Source of the DNA: Enoplolaimus lenunculus
Lineage: Eukaryota; Nematoda; Enoplea; Enoplida; Thoracostomopsidae
Assembly (NCBI GenBank): GCA_030248215.1
Contig: JASANG010002954.1
Location: 62,001-126,000, forward strand
DNA length: 64,000 bases
Reading direction: 5' to 3'
This document shows positions 1 to 10,562 of the stretch, piece by piece. Every line of letters starts with the position of its first letter. Within the stretch, counting starts at the first letter, position 1. A program made the position numbers and the translations under genes. The notes beneath the pieces were generated by a model that was not told the origin of the DNA, made no database searches, and worked only from the letters and a program-made list of their open reading frames with translations.

Positions 1-1640
1 AGATGCCGAACCAAACTGCTGAAGCTCAAGATTCAGCACATTCTCCTGTACCGATCTTGAGTTCAACAATTCCAATAGTTAATGAGTTTAAAAAGCTGTT
101 ACTAACTGATGATAATTGCTATATTTACACATTTGAGGATATGGCTCTAGATGCCGAACCTAACTGCTGAAGCTCAAGATTCAGCACATTCTCCTGCACC
201 GATCTTGAGTTTAACAATTGCAATAGTTAATGAGTTTAAAAACCTGTTACTAACTGATGATAGTTGCTATATTTACACACTTGAGGATATGGCTCTAGAT
301 GCCGAACCAAACTGCTGAAGCTCAAGATTCAGCACATTCTCCTGTACCGATCTTGAGTTCAACAATTGCAATAGTTAATGAGTTTAAAAAGCTGTTACTA
401 ACTGATGATAGTTGCTATATTTACACATTTGAGGATATGGCTTTAGATGCCGAACCAAACTGCTGAAGCTCAAGATTCAGCACATTCTCCTGTACCGATC
501 TTGAGTTCAACAATTGCAATAGTTAATGAGTTTAAAAAGCTGTTACTAACTGATGATAGTTGCTATATTTACACATTTGAGGATATGGCTTTAGATGCCG
601 AACCAAACTGCTGAAGCTCAAGATTCAGTACATTCTCCTGTACCGATCTTGAGTTCAACAATTGCAATAGTTAATGAGTTTAAAAAGCTGTTACTAACTG
701 ATGATAGTTGCTATATTTACACATTTGAGGATATGGCTTTAGATGCCGAACCAAACTGCTGAAGCTCAAGATTCAGCACATTCTCCTGTACCGATCTTGA
801 GTTCAACAATTGCAATAGTTAATGAGTTTAAAAAGCTGTTACTAACTGATGATAGTTGCTATATTTACACATTTGAGGATATGGCTTTAGATGCCGAACC
901 AAACTGCTGAAGCTCAAGATTCAGCACATTCTCCTGTACCGATCTTGAGTTCAACAATTGCAATAGTTAATGAGTTTAAAAAGCTGTTACTAACTGATGA
1001 TAGTTGCTATATTTACACATTTGAGGATATGGCTTTAGATGCCGAACCAAACTGCTGAAGCTCAAGATTCAGCACATTCTCCTGTACCGATCTTGAGTTC
1101 AACAATTGCAATAGTTAATGAGTTTAAAAAGCTGTTACTAACTGATGATAGTTGCTATATTTACACATTTGAGGATATGGCTTTAGATGCCGAACCAAAC
1201 TGCTGAAGCTCAAGATTCAGCACATTCTCCTGTACCGATCTTGAGTTCAACAATTGCAATAGTTAATGAGTTTAAAAAGCTGTTACTAACTGATGATAGT
1301 TGCTATATTTACACATTTGAGGATATGGCTTTAGATGCCGAACCAAACTGCTGAAGCTCAAGATTCAGCACATTCTCCTGTACCGATCTTGAGTTCAACA
1401 ATTGCAATAGTTAATGAGTTTAAAAAGCTGTTACTAACTGATGATAGTTGCTATATTTACACATTTGAGGATATGGCTTTAGATGCCGAACCAAACTGCT
1501 GAAGCTCAAGATTCAGCACATTCTCCTGTACCGATCTTGAGTTCAACAATTGCAATAGTTAATGAGTTTAAAAAGCTGTTACTAACTGATGATAGTTGCT
1601 ATATTTACACATTTGAGGATATGGCTCTAGATGCCGAACC
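1..1640. repeat. 148-bp tandem satellite, 11 units plus partial
   Basis: Head-to-tail copies start at 3, 151, 299, 447, 595, 743, 891, 1039, 1187, 1335, 1483 and 1631, an exact 148-bp period. Units from about 447 on are almost identical, while the first two carry several substitutions each, as expected of an array homogenised in its interior with older units at the edge. The array runs off the left end of the window. 148 is not a multiple of three, so each unit shifts the frame and meets a TGA early in the next unit. Only the last unit reads on, into unique sequence to 1731 (82 codons). That reading frame could be a relic of a coding exon but has no recognisable domain. Confidence 0.95.
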
Positions 1641-1740
1641 AAACTCTTTCAATAAACAAGCCGACACCGATCAACAACCACAACAACACCTTACTAAACG
1701 TATCGAGTTACCTTTCTCTACACTAGTATAAGCCTTGCGC

Positions 1741-2152
1741 CCTAAACACAATAACCAAAATTCATTGTGATCAAGATACTGTCGCCTTAAGCATGCGTTA
1801 CTGCGGTAATATTGTTAAATTAATAGCGTTTCAGTATTTCCGGTTGTTTTTCTGGTTTACGGACGAAAGTTTTTTTGACAGTTACCAGTTTAGCCAAACG
1901 TACCCTACATAGCTTAGTAAGGCCTCCCTACGCCCTCGGGCAAGTTTATTTCGCTTGACTTATTAGCGAAAACAACAGTTTTCTTTCCATGCTCAACCGG
2001 GGGGGTAGCGGTAATTGCTTGATGCCTACTTCTGAGACATTTCGGTCAGCGATAGAGATCAAACGCAAGGTTGGGGGGTATATTCCGTCTCGAAATTTTT
2101 GAAACGGTAGAATAAAGAGTTTTTAAGACGATTTCAAATTTAACTTATGCGA
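1741..2152. other. No gene seen
   Basis: Unique-looking AT-rich sequence between the satellite and the first CAGGCCCGTAGCCA-type repeat. No exon, RNA gene or repeat structure could be supported. Confidence 0.5.
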
Positions 2153-2310
2153 GCCGGTAGTCAAGGGGGGTCCAGGTTGGTTCATCCCGTGGAAAAATTT
2201 TGCCCCCCGTGGAAAATTATTAACCTATTTTGTTAGCCATCGACAATCCTAGTATGTCCATCCTGAAAATTTTTAGCCACTCTGGCAAGGTCAGCTGGCT
2301 ACGGGTCGGC
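2153..2310 (-). mobile_element. CAGGCCCGTAGCCA-family MITE, diverged
   Basis: Reverse-orientation copy of a roughly 160-bp family seen about ten times in the window. The body has the family's blocks CCTGAAAATTTTT and GTTAGCCATCGA, and the end reads GGCTACGGGTCGG. The left end is degenerate (GCCGGTAGTCAAGG), so no target duplication can be judged. Confidence 0.6.
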
Positions 2311-2910
2311 GCTTGTGATATTTGGGGTTGAAAAAACTTTTCTCGTTACTCTTAGAAAAATTTAAAAAGTTCTTTAACTAAAAGTTTCAGTTCAAATTTA
2401 AATTCAAATCGTAATCAAATATTAAAATAATGCAAGATTTCCAGCACAGCCCTTGAGTAAGGATAGGTAAACATCGAAAATGTTTCAAGACTATGCCCAT
2501 GCGTTTAGGCCTAAACCTAAAGCCTAAGTGTAAGCACAGCGTCTTTGGGTTTGCCACTTTATTCGGACACCTGTTCTGGACCTTTGGTAGTTTCTGCAAT
2601 TTGTGCATATTTTTTTGTCGGCAAAGAACACCATATGTGACTGGCTGACCAAATAAAATATTATCCTTCAAGGCACAAAAAACACCTTATCGCAATGCTT
2701 TTAATCGCAAGAACATACTGGTGGGTCGTTATCCACTGAATCGGTACGGGTACGGCTTATATACCGTACCCCCCGGGGTTGAGATTTCTTTAGGTTTCGA
2801 AACAATAAATTTGCAGCAAAAATGTATATACGTCTGTTTATGCTTTGAGCTAAACTGCACAAATTCGCTTTACTGCAGTGTAAGCTGCTGCAATCCGTAT
2901 TAGATGCATT

Positions 2911-3072
2911 GGCCCACGTAAAGATCAAGAGCGGAACGTTTTTCTGTGGGGCTGCAATAGAGTAAGCTTATCCTAAGACCATTTTTTGCTAAGGCTTAGT
3001 CTTAGGAATAAGCTCTTTCTTACGGTTTGGTTTAAGTTCAAGAATGTGCTTTTATACTTCTATACTTTGGAC
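2911..3072. mobile_element. TTAGGC-bearing GGCC-end MITE with perfect 8-bp TSD
   Basis: The element starts GGCCCACGTAAAGATCA and ends in a degenerate ATACTTTGGAC. It is flanked on both sides by GATGCATT (2903-2910 and 3073-3080), a perfect 8-bp target-site duplication. The interior has the family blocks GTTTTTCTGTGGGGCTGCAA, AGAGTAAGCTTA and TTTTTTGC, plus decayed TTAGGC-like motifs. It is non-coding and so needs a transposase supplied elsewhere. Confidence 0.9.
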
Positions 3073-3084
3073 GATGCATTGACG

Positions 3085-3247
3085 GGCCCGTAGCCAAGGG
3101 GTGCCAGGGGCGAATCAGCCCCCTCGAAAAATTTTGGTCCCCTAGAAAATTTTTTAACCTTGCTTGCAATATATTAAAAACCCTTGAATGCCCCTCCTGA
3201 AACGTTTTTGCCCCCCCCCCCCCTTGCAAGGTGAGCTGGCAACGGAC
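3085..3247 (-). mobile_element. CAGGCCCGTAGCCA-family MITE
   Basis: Short element with inverted ends, GGCCCGTAGCCA on the left and TGGCAACGGACC on the right. If the termini are extended to CGGGCCC/GGACCTG, the flanks TGCATTGA and TGCACTGA match at 7 of 8 positions, a likely 8-bp target duplication. The body is C/G-homopolymer-rich with no coding capacity. CAGG-type ends with 8-bp duplications are typical of hAT transposons; assignment to hAT is inference. Confidence 0.75.
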
Positions 3248-3473
3248 CTGTGCACTGAACGGTTAGATATTTCCAACGTGGACAACATGGCTTTGCCTTG
3301 TAGCCAGGACCCCAACAGCTGATCCAAGACTGAAGGGTCGTATGCCCCGGAGCCGCGATAGATTGTGCCGAAATAAAAATCACACGAGCCAAAAGCCAAA
3401 TGCAATATTAGACGATTGTAAAAGAGCCCCTCGTAGTTAATTGAAGCCAAAAAATATCAATTTGAAAGTCGGA

Positions 3474-3632
3474 TCGCAGCCAGGTTACTTTGCTAGAGAG
3501 GCTAAAACGTATTCAGGAGGAGTATACAAGGGTTTTCGATAACTTACAAGCAAGATGACAAAATTTATAAAGGGCCAAATTTTTCCAGGGGTGGCTGATC
3601 CCCAATCCTGCCCCCCCCCCTTGGCTACAGAC
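3474..3632 (+). mobile_element. CAGGCCCGTAGCCA-family MITE
   Basis: Forward copy carrying the family's blocks in order: TTTGCTAGAGAGGCT, TTCAGGAGGAGTATACAAGG, CTTACAAGCAAG, GGGCCAAATTTTTCCAGG and a C-rich tract, ending CTTGGCTACAGACCTG. The left end is mutated. Confidence 0.7.
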
Positions 3633-3799
3633 CTGTTTAGAAGCACCTTTTGTAAAAGTTTGTTCAATCAAAATAAAACGTTATATAATAAAGCCCAGTT
3701 AAACATTGTGTATACTATTTTTAATGCTAATGCTTATATTGGTATTGAAATAAGTGAACCGTTATGAACTCAACTTTTTCAATCGTTTGCTTTGATTAA

Positions 3800-3965
3800 G
3801 AAACAAACACCTTGGTCTGTAGGCTTAGACTCAGATTTAACCAGCTCGGAGTGTTTACGCTTAGGCTTAGACTCAGATTTAGGTTTAGAAAATGGGTTGG
3901 TTATGCCTAAGCTTTTGTTTAAGCTTTTTTATTCTAAACATAAGTCTTAGCGTTAACCTTATATG
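3800..3965. repeat. Decayed TTAGGC-rich fragment
   Basis: Several imperfect TTAGGC/TTAGAC runs (for example GCTTAGGCTTAGACTCAG) without intact GGCC ends. Likely a dead fragment of the TTAGGC-bearing family. Confidence 0.5.
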
Positions 3966-4057
3966 TTGAAAGGTAAGCATACAACAGTTCCCGTTCGGAA
4001 AATGCTGAGATGAAACTCAAATCAAAGAATACGGACCACTCAAAAAAAGTTAGGTTC

Positions 4058-4212
4058 GTTGCCAACTCACCTTGCTAGGGGGGCTGAAAATTTTTCAGGA
4101 GGTGTATACAATCGTTTTCGTTAACTTTTACAAGCAAGGATGAATATTTTCTAAGGATGCCAAAACTTATCCATGGGGAGCTGACCATCATGCGCCCCTT
4201 GGCTACGAGCCG
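4058..4212 (+). mobile_element. CAGGCCCGTAGCCA-family MITE
   Basis: Forward copy: TTGCCAACTCACCTTGCTAG at the left, the TTTTTCAGGAGGTGTATACA and TTTTACAAGCAAGGATGAA blocks, and CCCTTGGCTACGAGCC at the right. The inverted ends are recognisable but mutated. Confidence 0.7.
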
Positions 4213-4277
4213 GAAAGTAGAAGAAGTACCAACGGTGCCAGAACATTTCGAAGACCGAGCGTTTACATAGTAGTGTT

Positions 4278-4485
4278 GGCCAATGTAAAGATTAGGGGCG
4301 GAACGCTTTTCTGTGGGACTAGAAAAGAGTAAGCTTAAGCTTTACACTAATTTTTCTGCTTGGCTTGGGCTTAGGCTTACGCTTAGGCTTAGGAATATGC
4401 TCATTCTTCCGCTTAGGCTTAGGCTTCGACTTAGGCTTAGGAATATGCTTATAATACTGTTCCGCCCTTATTCTTTAAATTGGCG
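4278..4485 (+). mobile_element. TTAGGC-bearing GGCC-end MITE
   Basis: Starts GGCCAATGTAAAGATTAGG and ends near TTCTTTAAATTGGC. The internal order matches the family: GAACGCTTTTCTGTGGGACT, AGAGTAAGCTTAAGCTTT, TTTTTCTGCTTGG, then a TTAGGC array interrupted by GGAATATGCTCATTCTT and GGAATATGCTTATAATACTG. Flanking duplications are weak here. Confidence 0.8.
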
Positions 4486-5483
4486 TCACTGTTTAAATAA
4501 CAAAATTATTGCTCCTGTTATCTGGATGAAAATCCGAAACGCACCGATTACAGAAACAAGTCTTCACCGCCTTGTCCGACCGGTCTGACAGCATGTAAAC
4601 GCGGTAGCGATTGCTAAGCCTCGTAGAAAACCAATCGGGTTATTTTAATAATATAACGTCATCTTTTTTACTTAAATAAATGCTGTAATTTATCCCGACT
4701 AAACTACTGTTCTGTGGCTGAAGATTGCAATTTAAGTTGCTTAAACTTAATTGGATAAAAAAACTAACTTTAACTGACTTGTTTTGGATAATCCCATGTG
4801 GACGTCGTCAGAAATTTGCCGGTCAACCCTAACATGTTTAACTGGTTGCACACTATCCGAAATTGAACCAGGAAATTTTCCGTAAAAGTTCAGCCAATAC
4901 CCATATGTATGCACTTGAGCATATTTCGAAACGTGTAATGTTGTATGCGAATAACACTTGTGTGGGAAATATTACACTGATGCTATATAGTTCAAAGAAA
5001 CAAGAATAACACTTGTGTAGGAAATACTTTAGCTGTCGGTTGTAAGAGATACATATTCTAAATCAGGTACTGAAACGTATTGAAACAATGGTTTCGGCCG
5101 AGGTATATTTTTCCTCAATCCTGTATTATAGTTTTTAAAACAAAAGCAGATATACGAAAAGTCTAGAAAACTTAACAGAAACGGTACTTAACTGTCAGAA
5201 GTGATATAAGTTCGCTTTACAAACCACTCATGCGTACAGTTAATTATTTTACGCCTGATTGTGCATTCACAATCGCTTTTTTGTGTATGAAATTTAAGCA
5301 ATAAACTTATAGTTAGATTTTTGAAAATTTTCTTATTCAACTTTCAATATTAGAAGCAATTATTTTTAAAGTGAATGTGATAATAAAAATGGTCGTTAAA
5401 CGGTTTTGATGCACCCTAGATTGGTGTTTAGTTTAATGTAAAAGTTTAAAAGCAACGTGTCCTGTCGGCGCAGAAACTTTTTT

Positions 5484-5703
5484 GGCCCATGTATAGAACA
5501 GGGCCGGTACAGTAGTAAAAGCATATTCCTAAGTCGAAGCCTAACCGTAAGGATGAGCCTAGACCTAAGTCTAAGCCTAAGCTTAAAGTTTAAACCTAAG
5601 CCTAAGTTTAAGCCTAAGTAAGCAAAACAGTTAGTCTAAAGCTTAAAATGATCCTATTACAGCCGCGCCGGAAAACGATCCGGCCCTGTTCTATACATGG
5701 GCC
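5484..5703 (-). mobile_element. TTAGGC-bearing GGCC-end MITE with near-perfect ends
   Basis: Begins GGCCCATGTATAGAACAGGG and ends with its inverse, CCCTGTTCTATACATGGGCC. The flanks are ACTTTTTT and AGTTTTTT, 7 of 8 identical. The middle holds (TAAGCC)n, the minus-strand form of the TTAGGC motif. No coding capacity. Confidence 0.9.
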
Positions 5704-6039
5704 AGTTTTTTGATGCGGACGAACTTCAGGGATTTTTGGGAGCACGCAAGCTCTCCACTAATATAGTTACGACCTTTGGCCTTATCTATGGTCAAGTTAG
5801 TTGGCGAAACCTGGTCTAATTGCGGACTGAGAGACGTCAAACAGACCGTTGTGAGTGACGTTGAAAATCTGCGCCATTACATGATACAGAATTTCTCATG
5901 GATGCCGTCACAATGTGTTTTGACACCTTGCCTGAGGCGTCATCTAAGTGGCCGTTCCTTGTATTCGCCAGTAATCTGCGCTAACACAAGTTACATTTCA
6001 GCTGAAATGCGCAACCGTGGCCAGAGAACGCCCACGAGT

Positions 6040-6172
6040 CGCGGCTCAGCCTCCCCCTTAGAAAAATTTACAATTTTCAACCTTGCGTGTAAGTCATCGA
6101 AAACCCTTGTTTTCACCTTCTAAAAATGTTTTAACCCCCTTATCAGGATAAATTGGCTACAGGCGTGGTACA
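6040..6172 (-). mobile_element. CAGGCCCGTAGCCA-family MITE, reverse copy
   Basis: Reverse copy recognised by the CCCCCTTAGAAAAATTTAC, CAACCTTGCGTGTAAGTCAT and CGAAAACCCTTG blocks, ending in AAATTGGCTACAGG. The left terminus is degenerate. Confidence 0.55.
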
Positions 6173-6485
6173 AACCTAAGCCTAAAATTTTGAGACTGGT
6201 AAATGTGTCGAAACTGAACTAAAAGGGTTTAGAAACGTTTTATGCTTAGTGCCTTAATGGGGCCATTAATACCGAAGCCATATGTGTAAATCGGCCAACT
6301 AAACGTCAAAGATTTAAGTAAACCTCATCAATAGCGGGTTCAATTTGAATATAAATCGAAAAGTATGTTCAGTTCCGCGACTATTTGAGCTGGCTTCCTG
6401 GCTTCTCACGGCCTCCCGTTATCATTCAATACCCAAATTCGAATTTTTTTAAAATTTTATATTTTTAAGATCCCGAAGGTTTCCC

Positions 6486-6745
6486 ATCGGAACTCAAACA
6501 ATTTTAAAACCATTCAACTCAGTTCTGCAAGCTGCATTGAATGATGTATATTTGTGTAACTTTTTGACACAAAAAATTTTAGGGTTCCAAAAGGGGAACC
6601 TCGGGACGTTAAAAAATTAAATTTTTCCAAATTTCAAATTTAAGCGTTGAATTATCAAGGGAGAGTCATGAGAAGCTCAAACATTCAAAACTTTCAAAAT
6701 CCAACCATGTTTGGGCAAACGCCGGCCGGCGAAAATAACCAAAAC
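6486..6745. repeat. Interspersed repeat, AAAATCCAACCATGTTTGGG family
   Basis: One of about five copies in the window (others near 8640, 14255, 16895 and 19600). Shared blocks are a CAACTCAGTTCTGCAAGCTG-like start, a TTTTTGACAAAAAATTT tract, a GTTCCAAAAGGGGAACCT-like segment and an end close to CAAAATCCAACCATGTTTGG. Ends and mechanism are not resolved. Confidence 0.5.
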
Positions 6746-7535
6746 GACCCCTGCCTATACGCTCCCCCTGCAACCTCTGAGATAGGCTTTGGTTTAGGGA
6801 CGCTGCAAATGGTCCAAATGCTGGTACAGTTGTGGGGGGCACAATAATATAATGGTGAAAGAAAATTTTCGAGCGACGCGATCGAGAATCCAAATAAGCG
6901 TGAAGAACCCGAATGCGGAACCCGAACTGCTAGGGTGCAATTTTTTTACAATTGCATGTCTCTCAGATTGGTCTGGCGGTGCTGCTAAGAACTCTGTCTA
7001 CCCCTCTATAGACAGCAGATTGGTTCTAGCCGCTAAGCCGAGTATACAGCGGTTAGTTCTGTTTCACAGTGAGATTAGGCCACAGCGCTGAAATGCCGTA
7101 AGAGGCCACTTGGGGCTCGCCTCGCGTATTCTAATGTGATGGGTTGCAGCGCTTTTTCGAAGCATTTAAGTTTTAGTCGTCAACGCGGTTGTAAAAATTA
7201 GTAACCCTAAAATATTCATCACTAAACTTTTAAGAATGTATTCTAATTTGCATATATGCTTTGTCTCTTGTTTATAAATAAAACAGTCATTACAACAGCT
7301 GGACCGCTGCCCAAGAGATTAATGGTCACACTCTGCTTGGAAACTTTGCAAAATCTCCTCTTATATTTTTTCATTAAAATTGTGGCTTTCATATACCTAG
7401 CGAGTTATTAATTTTCAAATGATAAAATTGGACCAAAAGATATACAACACTCGCAGCAAGAGAGATTGGACAAAAACCTTAAATACTAAAAACCGGGACA
7501 GTCAGCTGAAAACACACTGCCTGCAGCCAACAGGG

Positions 7536-7692
7536 GTTAATTTAAGTCACCTTAGGGAGGCTAAACATTTTTGATTAGGGGCATACAAGGGTTTTCCAGT
7601 ACTTACAAGCAAAGTTGAAAATTTTCTAGGCGGGGGCTTTATTGCTCCAGGGCAGCTGAGCCCCCCGGCCCCTTCTTCAGTACGGGCGCGGT
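7536..7692 (+). mobile_element. CAGGCCCGTAGCCA-family MITE, mutated ends
   Basis: Carries AGTCACCTTAGGGAGGCTAA, GGGGCATACAAGGGTTTTCC, ACTTACAAGCAAAGTTGAAA and CAGCTGAGCCCCCC in the family order. The right end, TCAGTACGGGCGCG, is diverged. Confidence 0.6.
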
Positions 7693-8391
7693 AACACAAG
7701 ACCCTCTTGGAAATTTTTATGGAAAAAGAACCAAAATCAACGTTACTTTTCTGGTTTTTTGAGCCAGTAAAGAAAATCGAGGTTAATTGTGTTAGCAGAG
7801 TCGTTTTGGTTTGTTTACTGGTTTCAAAATAATGTCGCAACGTCCAACTTTTGTTCCTGCTTCAAAAAAAAGCTATACTGCCAAACACAACCAAATATGC
7901 CTGAATTGTAGTGTTTTCGCACAAATTTAACCCTTTAAATATTACATAGCTAATAAATTATCAACCAATTTGAGCTGTAATTTGCATTAAAATTTAAACA
8001 GACGAAGATATGGTTTTGTGTCAAGTTTTTTACAAAACAAAAACAAACATAAAATATGGTTGCGGAACTTTGACCAGTTTTAGCTTGTAATCCACTGTGG
8101 TAAAAGACCCGAAATTTGGCTTGGGGGTGGGGTGGCCAACTGTAGGTAAGGTACAGCTTAGCTCTTGCGGTTGAATACTTACGAGATGTAGTAACGACGT
8201 ACTGAACTCACCCATATGCCAAGACCCGGCCTTCAACTGATCCTGTATTAGACCCAAAATCAATTTTAAACACAGAATCAAAAAAATGCCCTTTTCGGCA
8301 ACTTTTAATACATAAAAGCAAACTGAAACGTAATATTTGAAGCGGCTACTATGAATTTTGCAATCACATGTCACTTGTGCACTAGCGGATT

Positions 8392-8480
8392 TAGAGAGGG
8401 GCTGGGGAGCGTACTACCATCCCCTTTGTCAGAATTTTATTGTGATAAAATGGTAAGGTTCCTACCTTGTAATAGATAGA
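8392..8480. repeat. Interspersed repeat, GCACTAGCGGAT family (5' part)
   Basis: Shares GCACTAGCGGATTTAGAG, a GGGGAGCGTAC-like block and AAAATGGTAAGGTTCCTACC with a longer copy at 14588-14800. Truncated here. Confidence 0.45.
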
Positions 8481-8508
8481 TTACAAAAATGTATACATCC
8501 CCAGTTTC

Positions 8509-8605
8509 CGGTCCGTTACCAGCTCACCTTTACTAGGGGAAGTGGAAAATTGAGAAGAGGCACACAAGGATTTCAGATGACTTTACAAGTGAGGTTGATA
8601 TTTTA
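8509..8605 (+). mobile_element. CAGGCCCGTAGCCA-family MITE, right-truncated
   Basis: The left half of the family only (TTACCAGCTCACCTTTACTA, GGCACACAAGGATTTC, CTTTACAAGTGAGGTTGA), then unrelated sequence. Confidence 0.55.
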
Positions 8606-8639
8606 TTGCTGAATATGGGCCTACTTCAATTGAACTAAG

Positions 8640-9005
8640 TTTTTTGAAACCTAAAAATTTTATTAGACGCAGTTTGCGGAGCTGTGTCGAGTGGTGTTAA
8701 ATTTTCAGCAATCAGACGTCTCTGGCTAACCAGTTATAGTCAAAAAAATTTATTTGGCGTCGAAGAAGTCGTTGGCAGTGCGCCAACATCAGTTTATTGG
8801 TAAAAACTCGTTAGCCAGACTTCTATTGCGGAAAATATAATTTGCCTAACAAAAAATTTTTTAAGTCTCAACCAGGTACCTTGGGGTCTTAAATATTGAG
8901 TTATTCAAAAATTTAAATTTGGGAGTGAAATGATCCGCGGAGGTCATAAGAACAACAAACATGCAAAAAATTTTCAAAATCCAATCATTTTTGGGCAAAC
9001 GTCGG
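8640..9005. repeat. Interspersed repeat, AAAATCCAACCATGTTTGGG family
   Basis: Copy with CGGAGCTGTGTCGAGTGGTG near the start and CAAAATCCAATCATTTTTGG near the end. Same block order as 6486-6745 but with a longer middle. Confidence 0.5.
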
Positions 9006-9027
9006 CTGGGTACGAGTAATCGAAACA

Positions 9028-9187
9028 GGCCCGTAGCCAGCTCACCATGCTAGAGGGGAGGCTGAAATTTTTCCAGGACGGGCATTCAAGTGTTTTCAGT
9101 GAGTTACAAGCAAGGTTGAAAATTCTCTAGGGGGCCAAAATATTTCCTGCGCGGCTGAGTCCCTTTGCCCCCCCTTGGCTACGGGCC
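9028..9187 (+). mobile_element. CAGGCCCGTAGCCA-family MITE, best-preserved ends
   Basis: Left end CAGGCCCGTAGCCAGCTCAC and right end TTGGCTACGGGCCCG are clear inverted repeats, defining the family's termini. The flanks AATCGAAA and AGCCGAAA match at 6 of 8, consistent with an aged 8-bp target duplication. No coding capacity. Confidence 0.8.
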
Positions 9188-9504
9188 CGAGCCGAAACAA
9201 CCCTTAACTTTTCTTGTATACTGGGGTGCAGAAGACAAAGCAAAGCCCCCGCACTTACACGCAAAATTTATGACACCTCGCATGTCGTAGATAATTATGC
9301 ATCCACCGGCTGGAGCAATTGTTTTGTTTTTAGTTATAAATTTTTTTTATTTATTGCATAATTTTATATTTTAATTAATTTTAAAAATTTTAACTGTACC
9401 GAATAACAGTTTGTCATTTATTGCGAAAAACTTAAAAAAGTATAGCTGTACATCTGTATACATATACGTCGTATATATAGTTAACCGAATATAAAGACAG
9501 AAAT

Positions 9505-9705
9505 GATTAGGACCGAGCAGCCACCCACCATACCCCTCCATTTCAGGGGCACTTACTGCTAAAGGCGCCCCCCCTAACCGGTTGAAACAAAAACCGCCGA
9601 AATTTCAAAATGCGTGTTGCTTCTCGCTCGCTTCGCTCTCGAGTTTGGAGGCCTACTACCTGGAGTTTGGGGGGAACCACCACCCCTGTCTGCTACGGCA
9701 CTGGG
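9505..9705. repeat. Dispersed repeat, GCTCGCTTCGCTC family, copy 1
   Basis: Shares with 15700-15893 the ordered blocks CCCCCCTAACCGGTTGAAAC, AAAATGCGTGTTGCTTCT, CTCGCTTCGCTC and CACCACCCCTGTCTGCT. Two copies only in this window; ends not resolved. Confidence 0.55.
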
Positions 9706-9799
9706 AACGATATTTATTGATGTCTAAGCAGTCAAACGTAATGATAAGAATAAACCGTAAATTTCCAATGATTTAATTAATCAATTTAGCTGGCGAGTT

Positions 9800-10005
9800 G
9801 GTTATTTTTGAATTAATATCAGTATACATTAACTTACTCTGCGTTGAGTTGATTCTCACTCTAAGTGGAGTTGACTCTGGGTGAGTTGATTAAATGAACT
9901 CACAATGAATTGAATCAATTCAAAATTGCCAGTTCTGATGGTCCTAACTCAGACTGAGTGATTCAACTCATTCTGAATTCAATTCAACTCACTGAGATTT
10001 ACAGT
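9800..10005. repeat. GAGTTGA/TCAACTC-rich imperfect fold-back
   Basis: Dense alternating GAGTTGATT and AATCAACTC-type motifs that can pair with each other, resembling a decayed fold-back element. No defined termini or target duplication found. Confidence 0.4.
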
Positions 10006-10300
10006 ATATATAATTTAAATCCACGCTACTTTTAAACTTTGCCCAAATCATGTAAAAACAAATAGAACCGCGATGCGAACTATGCCATTATTGGACACAA
10101 TCCGCTAGCTATCTTGATAACCTCAATACAAAACGTAATACTTGTTGCAAGCTCAAGATTTAAAGCCGCAAACAAAAAGTTTGCCGAAAACGTACCAAAA
10201 ACAACCCGAATTAAATTAACCTAAAACTTAATTCGATCAACCTGACAGTGGTTCTCCAAGCAACTAGAATAGGTGGGAGCCAACTCCAAAAACGAAAACA

Positions 10301-10380
10301 ATTATATATACATATTTACATATTTACATATATACATATATACATATATATCTACATATATATCTATATTACATATATAT
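10301..10380. repeat. TA/CATA microsatellite
   Basis: Runs of ATATACAT and ATATATCTAC immediately before the CAGGGTTCAACCGG repeat at 10381. Confidence 0.9.
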
Positions 10381-10562
10381 CAGGGTTCAACCGGAATTCC
10401 TGTTCCGGCCGGAATTCCTGCAAAAATTCAATTCATGTTCCTGTTACCGTCTTTTGACAAAGTTTTCTGAAAAGTCGAACAGTATTTCGGTGATGAAAAT
10501 TATTTCAAATTCCTGTTCCTGTTCCTGTTCCGGCAAAATTTAGTTCCTGCTGGAAACTTGAT
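10381..10562. mobile_element. CAGGGTGCAACCGG-family element fragment
   Basis: Begins CAGGGTTCAACCGGAATTCC directly against a TA microsatellite, and is rich in TTCCTGTTCCTGTTCC and CCGGAATTCC. TA-rich sequence resumes at ATATATATG on the right. The matching CACCCTG right end is missing, so this copy is broken. Complete relatives are at 19018-19438 and 29837-30268. Confidence 0.6.

Noticed and set aside
1-1640. CRISPR-like regular repeat array
   Set aside because: The repeats are contiguous 148-bp units with no spacers, in a eukaryotic context.
1483-1731. 82-residue coding region at the end of the satellite
   Set aside because: Most of it is one satellite unit, identical to units that are frame-broken. 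No homology recognised, so it is kept only as a note in the satellite entry.
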